Origin: Cymbomonas tetramitiformis
Taxonomy: Eukaryota; Chlorophyta; Pyramimonadophyceae; Pyramimonadales; Pyramimonadaceae
Direction: 5' to 3'
Assembly (NCBI GenBank): GCA_001247695.2
Contig: LGRX02027868.1
Span: 31,659 to 95,658 of the forward strand
DNA: 64,000 nucleotides
Position 1 is the stretch's first letter; each line of letters starts with the position of its first letter. Below are positions 58,762 to 64,000 of this stretch, piece by piece. The notes beneath the pieces were generated by a model, which worked only from the letters and a program-made list of their open reading frames with translations, made no database searches and was not told the origin of the DNA. The position numbers and the translations under genes are program-made.

Positions 58762-59150
58762 GTCTAGCCTACCAGTGACACCGCGTGTGTCACAGTACGA
58801 ACCTACAAATCAGTCAGCAGTCCAGTGTTGGTCCTAGGGATCTGTCATAGGGGCCTGGCCGGGACTCCCAGTCAGGGCTGCCTATACAGATTTCAGCAAG
58901 CACTAATAATCAAGAATTATTAGTGCAAATAGTAATGCGGGCAAGAGGAACCCACTAAGCAATATCGGAATGGAAAATATATTCAATGCCAATGAGGCGG
59001 GCGGGTGGGATGATACCCTCGTTCCCGAAAACAGATCAAGTGTCGGAGCAAAACTCTACGGAGTTCCCTACCTTATATTGTTGGTACAACAGTCTGCTTT
59101 GACCAGGGCCCTTCGGTCCGGTCTGTCACATAACCAGACGTATGTGACAC
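58762..59150. other. Spacer to the right of X1, no gene seen
   Basis: Nothing supportable. It contains a CACTAATAATCAAGAATTATTAGTG palindrome near 58900-58925 (arms CACTAATAATC and ATTATTAGTG). Confidence 0.4.
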
Positions 59151-59154
59151 GGCA

Positions 59155-59720
59155 CCTAAGCCCTCGGCTGTTTGGCATCTTTGGGTTTGGGTGTCACGTT
59201 CGAACCCAAACCCAAAACACCTGCCTTAGAAATAAATTGCGCGTTTCGCGCACAAGTAACTTCAAGCCTTGAGCTTCAAGTAACTCAAAGATATGTATCT
59301 TGACAGTATTCGTGCCAAGTTTCGTGCTCTAGGACGCACGGGAAGCCCTCGGCTGTTTGGCATCTTTGGGTTTGGGTGCCACGTTCGAACCCAAACCCAA
59401 AACATCTGCCTTAGAAATAAATTGCGCGTTTCGCGCACAAGTAACTCAAAGGTATGTATCTTGGCAGTATGTGTGCCAAGTTTCGTGCTCTAGGACGCAC
59501 GGGAAGCCCTCGGCTGTTTGGCATCTTTGGGTTTGGGTGTCACGTTCGAACCCAAACCCAAAACACAAGTAACTTGAAGCCTTGAGCTTCTGGTAACTTA
59601 AATATATGTACCATGGTAGTATTCGTGCCAAGTTTCGTGCGTTAGGACGCACGGGAAGCCCTCGGCTGTTTGGCATCTTTGGGTTTGGGTGTCACGTTCG
59701 AACCCAAACCCAAAGGCAAA
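59155..59720. repeat. Tandem repeats of about 155-185 bp, four copies, each with a long palindrome
   Basis: Copies start at about 59158, 59344, 59505 and 59659 with AGCCCTCGGCTGTTTGGCAT. Each contains the hairpin TTTGGGTTTGGGT...ACCCAAACCCAAA (13-bp arms, loop of about 11 bases) and most contain GCGCGTTTCGCGC. The spacing shrinks because the segment between palindrome and CGTGCCAAGTTTCGTGC varies. Confidence 0.82.
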
Positions 59721-59819
59721 GGCATAGGACAGTTTCGTAGATTCTGTCCCGATGCCTTTGCAACCTCGCTTGCTAACTCATATTACAATGAATATTCAAC
59801 ATTCAAGCGTTGGATACCC

Positions 59820-60090
59820 CACGCCAACGGGAAGCGCTCGGCTGATTTGTTATTTGGGTATGCGCACCCAAATGACAAAAAACGCATCTTTGAAACTCGT
59901 TAGTTTCAAAGATGCGTGGCCGATGCCTTCGTGCTTATGTGTGTTAATCCATATGAAATATTCCATGGAATAAATGTGAATATCCCGCACAAACGGGAAG
60001 CGCTCGGCCGTTTTGTAAAATTAGGGTGCACCCAAAATACAAAACGCATCTTTGAAACTCGGAAGTTTCAAAGATGCTTGCCGGTCGCGT
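59820..60090. repeat. Related nested palindromes
   Basis: Two further units open with GGGAAGCGCTCGG and hold two hairpins each. Inner pair: ATTTGGGT-(ATGCGC)-ACCCAAAT and TTGTAAAATTAGGGTGCACC with its partner. Outer pair: ACGCATCTTTGAAACT-CGTT-AGTTTCAAAGATGCGT at 59882-59918, and AACGCATCTTTGAAACT-CGGA-AGTTTCAAAGATGC at 60043-60077. Arms are perfect. Confidence 0.8.
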
Positions 60091-60094
60091 GCAG

Positions 60095-61379
60095 CGGTAA
60101 AAGGCAAGTCAAAGGGTTTAGGATATAGAAGAAGTACAGGGGCCTTTTTTTTCAAGCAGAACACGCCGTGAGTGTCTATTACAACGGCGCCCACCATTAT
60201 CACAAGCGAGACAAACCTTCTTAAAGCTTTTTGGAGGCTTCCTCATGATGGCACCAGCGGGAACGAGAGCGTTTGACCTGTGTGCACATTATTTGAACAC
60301 GAGTCGTGAAAAGGACCACCGGTCATAGCCGGATGACATCAAGAAAACTTATTCTAAATTCAACATGAAAACGGGTTATTTTAAAATTATGGAAACTTAA
60401 TCTAAATTAATTATTTTCCCCTAGAACGCTCTAGATCCTCCCACAAGGATCACTTTTTCAATAATTTATTTAGGCACCCCACGAGCTTTCTACAAGTCAA
60501 CGCCAAGGAATACTTTCCACATGGGACCTATACTAAGTAGTATGGTGCGTGGTTCGACGAGAGTCCATCATATATGCTCCTAGCTAATACATTTATAGCA
60601 TGCCCCAACCAAATTTTGAACTGCTGCGTTTTTTAAAGCTTCAAAAACGGGGTGTATCTTCCACATTTTTTTGCCAATCGTGTATCGATCCTTTGCCACT
60701 ATATACATGATATATCTCAAGGTATGCAGGTATATTAATCATGTTTGGGTCAAAATACGACTTGGGTCATGTATATTGGACACAACACACGAACGCGGTC
60801 ACATGGGTAAGATATACACACTCCTTAAGTATGGGGACAATTTCGCATTTTGGGCGTAAGTCTTGGTCCATTTTAAGCTTTGAGGCTAGATCTTTGCCTT
60901 GGTGAGTACTTCAGTACTTTAATATGACTTCAAAGTCTCCTTGGGATTTTTTTGGGATTTTTTGAACGTTTAGAACTGCCGCTAGAGACGATTTTCAGAC
61001 CCTGATTATGATGGAAATATTGAATTTCGACGGCACTACACCATGGCATGCGCATATGCGGCGATTAATACGGCTAGTATGATATCAAAGGGCTTACAAA
61101 ATTAGTTTTGGCGATACCCTCGAGGGTTAACAACATACGCACCAACCCGAGCTCGTGTAACAAGGCCTAGAGTTGTCGGTACCCTAGATCCTTGTGGTAG
61201 GATCTAGCATTTTAATTAAAATTCTGTGAAAGCACCCACCCAAACCACGCTAAGATTAAAGGTCAAACCATCGACATTTCAAGCAAACCAATGTTATAGA
61301 TAATTCAAAAGGTTCATAAATATTGCCCCAAAGCATATGCCGGGCCAAGAAATACGACATACAACGTCGCCATGCCCAT
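60095..61379. other. Non-coding, repeat-derived stretch
   Basis: No gene. The hairpin word AGATCCTTGTGGGAGGATCT occurs near 61388, with relatives at 61187 and (reverse) at 60432. Sequence near 60670-60860 weakly resembles 63080-63360. Confidence 0.45.
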
Positions 61380-62201
61380 TTGCGCTAGATCCTTGTGGGA
61401 GGATCTGGATTAAGGATAGTAGCCATTGGGGTATAGGCACCACCAAGCACCACCAGATTGTAGCCAGCGGTAGATTGTCGATCTCTAAGTAAATTTAGCG
61501 TAGAACGCAGAGCGGCCATGCGCGTACGTTGGCGTAAAGTAGCCATGCTGCTGTAACTGTAAAATCTGTAAGTTAAAAAGTTTGGGTTTCGTGCGAAACG
61601 ATAACTTTTTGCAAAAATAACTAAATCAAGTGATGAAAGACTCAATTTGGGGTAGAATTTGACGAGGAAGACGTCGGTGACGTCAAAATAGTCGTGCGGT
61701 AAGCCAGTTTTACTGCAGGAGAAGCGCTGCTGGCCAGAAAGTTAAAAATAGTTCTGAATTGTGAAGAGCTGGAGATGCTGCAGAGATAATAAGCGCGTGG
61801 GACGACACGCCAAAGAGACTTGCGAATTGAATTCAAAAAGAGAACGAGTGCTGGTGGTGCAACGAGGCTGGAGATGCCAAAAGTAAGATAAGAAGAAGAA
61901 AGTTAACGCTGGAGGTGCGCGAAGTCGCTGGAGATGCGGTGACCAGAGTCAAATACTAAATGCCAAAAACGCAACCTGAGTGGAACAGGCCCATAACCTG
62001 ATGAAAGAAGGGATGTGTATATATCACTGCAGGAACGAAAGCTGGGATCAAAGGCTAAGGTGAAGATAATGAAATACTGGGTGTTTTATTATCGCAGAGA
62101 ACGGCGGAAAGCTGATTGCCTACGTGGCACCTCAAGGCGAGGGGTGGCAGAAGAGGATCCACAACTTCCCCCAGTATGGGGTGAAGTTGGGATTCCCATC
62201 A
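61380..62201 (-). mobile_element. X2: truncated copy of the X family
   Basis: One LTR (61999-62201, TGATGAAAGAAGG...TTCCCATCA), then on the minus strand GGTTATGGGCC and an interior similar block by block to X1 (for example TTTTTGACGAGGAA[A/G]AC[G], GTGCGGTAAGCCA, GCGCTGC...CCAGAAAGTT). The second LTR is missing; similarity stops near 61380 at the AGATCC hairpin. Confidence 0.65.
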
Positions 62202-62449
62202 ATGTGCATATTCGGATGCTTCACTTCCCAGAAAACAAGTTGCAACTGAGATGGGCACTAGCATATGATACACAAATCTATATCATCATACAAATTTAAT
62301 CTATATACACCAAATAATTGTCTAGGATGTCTAGGAGCACATAAATAAGGGTAAGTGTTGGTGTATTGAGCTAGCAGAATAATACATTAGTGTAAGTAAT
62401 GTGAACTTGCAAATATAAAATAAAGACTGTACACAGGCGTATATGTTTC

Positions 62450-62806
62450 CTAACGGCAGTTGCACCACTTTCCATCATCATCAGGCTCGGGAAAGGCACC
62501 GATCAACTCGGGAATATAGTCCGTGGGAACCGGTATTGTCACTGGGGTAAGTGCGCTAGCGACGCCTTGCGCGTCGGAGTAGTGATGCGCATCCAACAGA
62601 TGAAAATACCATGTTTCCCGCGTTTCGCGGATAAACCTCCACTTCGCGTAAGAGGGGTCATGTCTAGGATGCAGCGCAGGATCGACGAACACTTCCTCGC
62701 GAGATAGAAACAAATTCCAGGATTGGCACACACGACATTTTTCGAATTCTATATGCATACGTTCAAGCTGAACAAGTGAGTCTGCAGGGAAATGAGGTGT
62801 ATTCAT
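62450..62806 (-). CDS. Unrecognised frame with CxxC and acidic end
   Basis: From the Met of MNTPHFPADSLVQLERMHIE the frame encodes 118 residues; it is open upstream to 62938. It contains CRVCQSW, a Trp/His/Tyr-rich centre (ETWYFHLLDAHHYSDAQG), and FPEPDDDGKWCNC at the end. Composition is protein-like, but I know no family, and it lies among repeats. It may be a remnant. Confidence 0.3.
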   Translation of the reverse strand: MNTPHFPADSLVQLERMHIEFEKCRVCQSWNLFLSREEVFVDPALHPRHDPSYAKWRFIRETRETWYFHLLDAHHYSDAQGVASALTPVTIPVPTDYIPELIGAFPEPDDDGKWCNCR

Positions 62807-62949
62807 ATTGGAGGTATCGTGAAATGTAATCGCAAGCGCCACACTATAATACCTGCAGATGGCAATGCTTGCAAGGTAAGTAGCAGATGTTTGAAGGTAT
62901 GGTTGAATGTCTATTGGGCTCAAGGTGGGGTAACCCACCGTAAGAACGC

Positions 62950-63533
62950 CTTACGGTGGGTTAACCATAGCGTAGTTTGTTAACACCATAATGCACATCG
63001 AATGGTCTCAAATATGGTCGATCATATGTGATTTCACAACTAGACATTCATGTTTAGCTGGACAAAGCCGAATGACATGTACTTGTGATCAGATATATCC
63101 GCGGTATGCATCCCAATATATATACCTCCGATGGCACGTTCGGTGCCGTGATCCCAAATGCACACAAACGTGGCCCGATTTCTACGTTTCATCCACGATG
63201 CCAATGTGCGCATGGGTGTATGTATTTCGTGAAGTTTGATCTTTTTTACCACCTTGAGTCAATACTTCGCGAGAAACATGCATATATATCCCCGTATAGA
63301 CAAAATATCGTCATTTTTGCCCTCAAGTATGGGGAAACATTCAAATTGCAATTTTTTTCCCCCTTAAGTTACTTGTGTAGAGTGATATATTCGATATATC
63401 GAATGGCGCCAAGTATAAGAAACATTTGTTATGGGCCATCGTTCATGAAAATATTGTGATAGCTACATTCCGAATGTGATGGGCATGTTCAAAATCTACC
63501 CACAGATGCAATAATTGGGTAACCCACCGTAAG
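62950..63533. mobile_element. MITE-like element of 584 bp (candidate)
   Basis: Left end CTTACGGTGGGTTAACC and right end GGGTAACCCACCGTAAG are inverted repeats matching at 16 of 17 positions. No transposase frame lies between. A solo right-end copy (GGGGTAACCCACCGTAAG, 62926-62943) sits 6 bases to the left, forming a 17-bp-arm hairpin with the left end. No clear target duplication was found. Confidence 0.45.
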
Positions 63534-63751
63534 GATTTGAGGTGTTTTTTCGCTTGACTGCTTTTTTGTACGGTATGTCAATTTGAGACGCAAAAGATTT
63601 GGTTTGGTTTTTGACAGATTCACCTCTCGCATACGGCATACGTATGATAATCGCAGTGCCACTGTCCCATTTTGCAGCAGATGTCGCTTTGAGCATTTTG
63701 CGATGTACATATGTTATTTGTTAACTATGTAATTTCAACTTAACGCGGAAC

Positions 63752-63776
63752 GCTCTCTCTCTCTCTCTCTCTCACA
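63752..63776. repeat. (TC)n microsatellite
   Basis: About twelve CT units in a non-coding stretch. Confidence 0.9.
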
Positions 63777-64000
63777 GTGAGATCCCGTACAGCCAGGCGA
63801 AGATGTTTAAGATTACGTGTACATCTAAGTAAAATTTTCCTATACAATATTATCACTTATTTCTACTGAGTCAGGGGGTATTCGCATCGCACAGAATGAT
63901 GATCCCTTTCACTACTTTTGGAAGTCACGAAAATCCTAAGATCCCGCTCAACATACCCACATGACCGCGCCGGCCCTGAGCGAGAATTGTGGTTGGCCAT

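Overview
The window looks like nuclear DNA of a unicellular green alga (a prasinophyte or other chlorophyte is my best guess, not proven). The reasons are an integrated TVpol-type polinton-like virus, a GC-rich gene with many short introns, plant-type CCCTAAA telomere-like repeats, a chromodomain Ty3/gypsy retrotransposon, and small LTR elements whose primer site looks like that of hemiviruses (copia/Osser type).

Region 1 (1 to about 17,215) is AT-rich and gene-dense: most of a polinton-like virus (PLV). Visible genes are a packaging ATPase, minor and major capsid proteins, a family-A polymerase/superfamily-3 helicase fusion (TVpol), two fibre proteins sharing an N-terminus, a class-3 lipase-like protein, a SET protein, an adenine methyltransferase, a MYND finger, a 2OG-Fe(II) oxygenase split by a frameshift, and several small proteins. 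No integrase is visible, so the element probably continues left of the window. A hairpin repeat of about 130 bp occurs four times between genes. The right border carries a tandem duplication and a CCCTAAA-like patch.

Region 2 (17,216-30,908) is host DNA. A plus-strand gene (about 18.6-26.1 kb) encodes a probable type II membrane glycosyltransferase-like protein (KOBITO1/GT92-like). Its core exons join in phase with GT-AG introns, and the introns I could define that exceed 150 bp are packed with different minisatellites, two of which copy a 3' splice site.

Region 3 (30,909-58,761) is a nest of mobile elements resolvable to the base. A small non-autonomous LTR element (X1) has a Ty3/gypsy chromovirus in one LTR (target duplication GTGTT). 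That chromovirus carries a 7.7-kb CACTA/TNP2-type DNA transposon in gag (duplication CAA) and a 7.6-kb DNA transposon with a DUF7869-like transposase in its 3' LTR (duplication CTAT). For each insertion the empty site can be read from an intact copy or from the restored reading frame. The 7.6-kb transposon is the best candidate for an undescribed system: a 32-bp terminal inverted repeat, two divergent large genes, and a 42-bp hairpin array of about 21 copies filling the gap between them.

Region 4 (58,762-64,000) is repeat-rich non-coding DNA with a family of palindrome-bearing tandem repeats, a second, degraded X copy (X2), a short MITE-like element and one unrecognised open frame.
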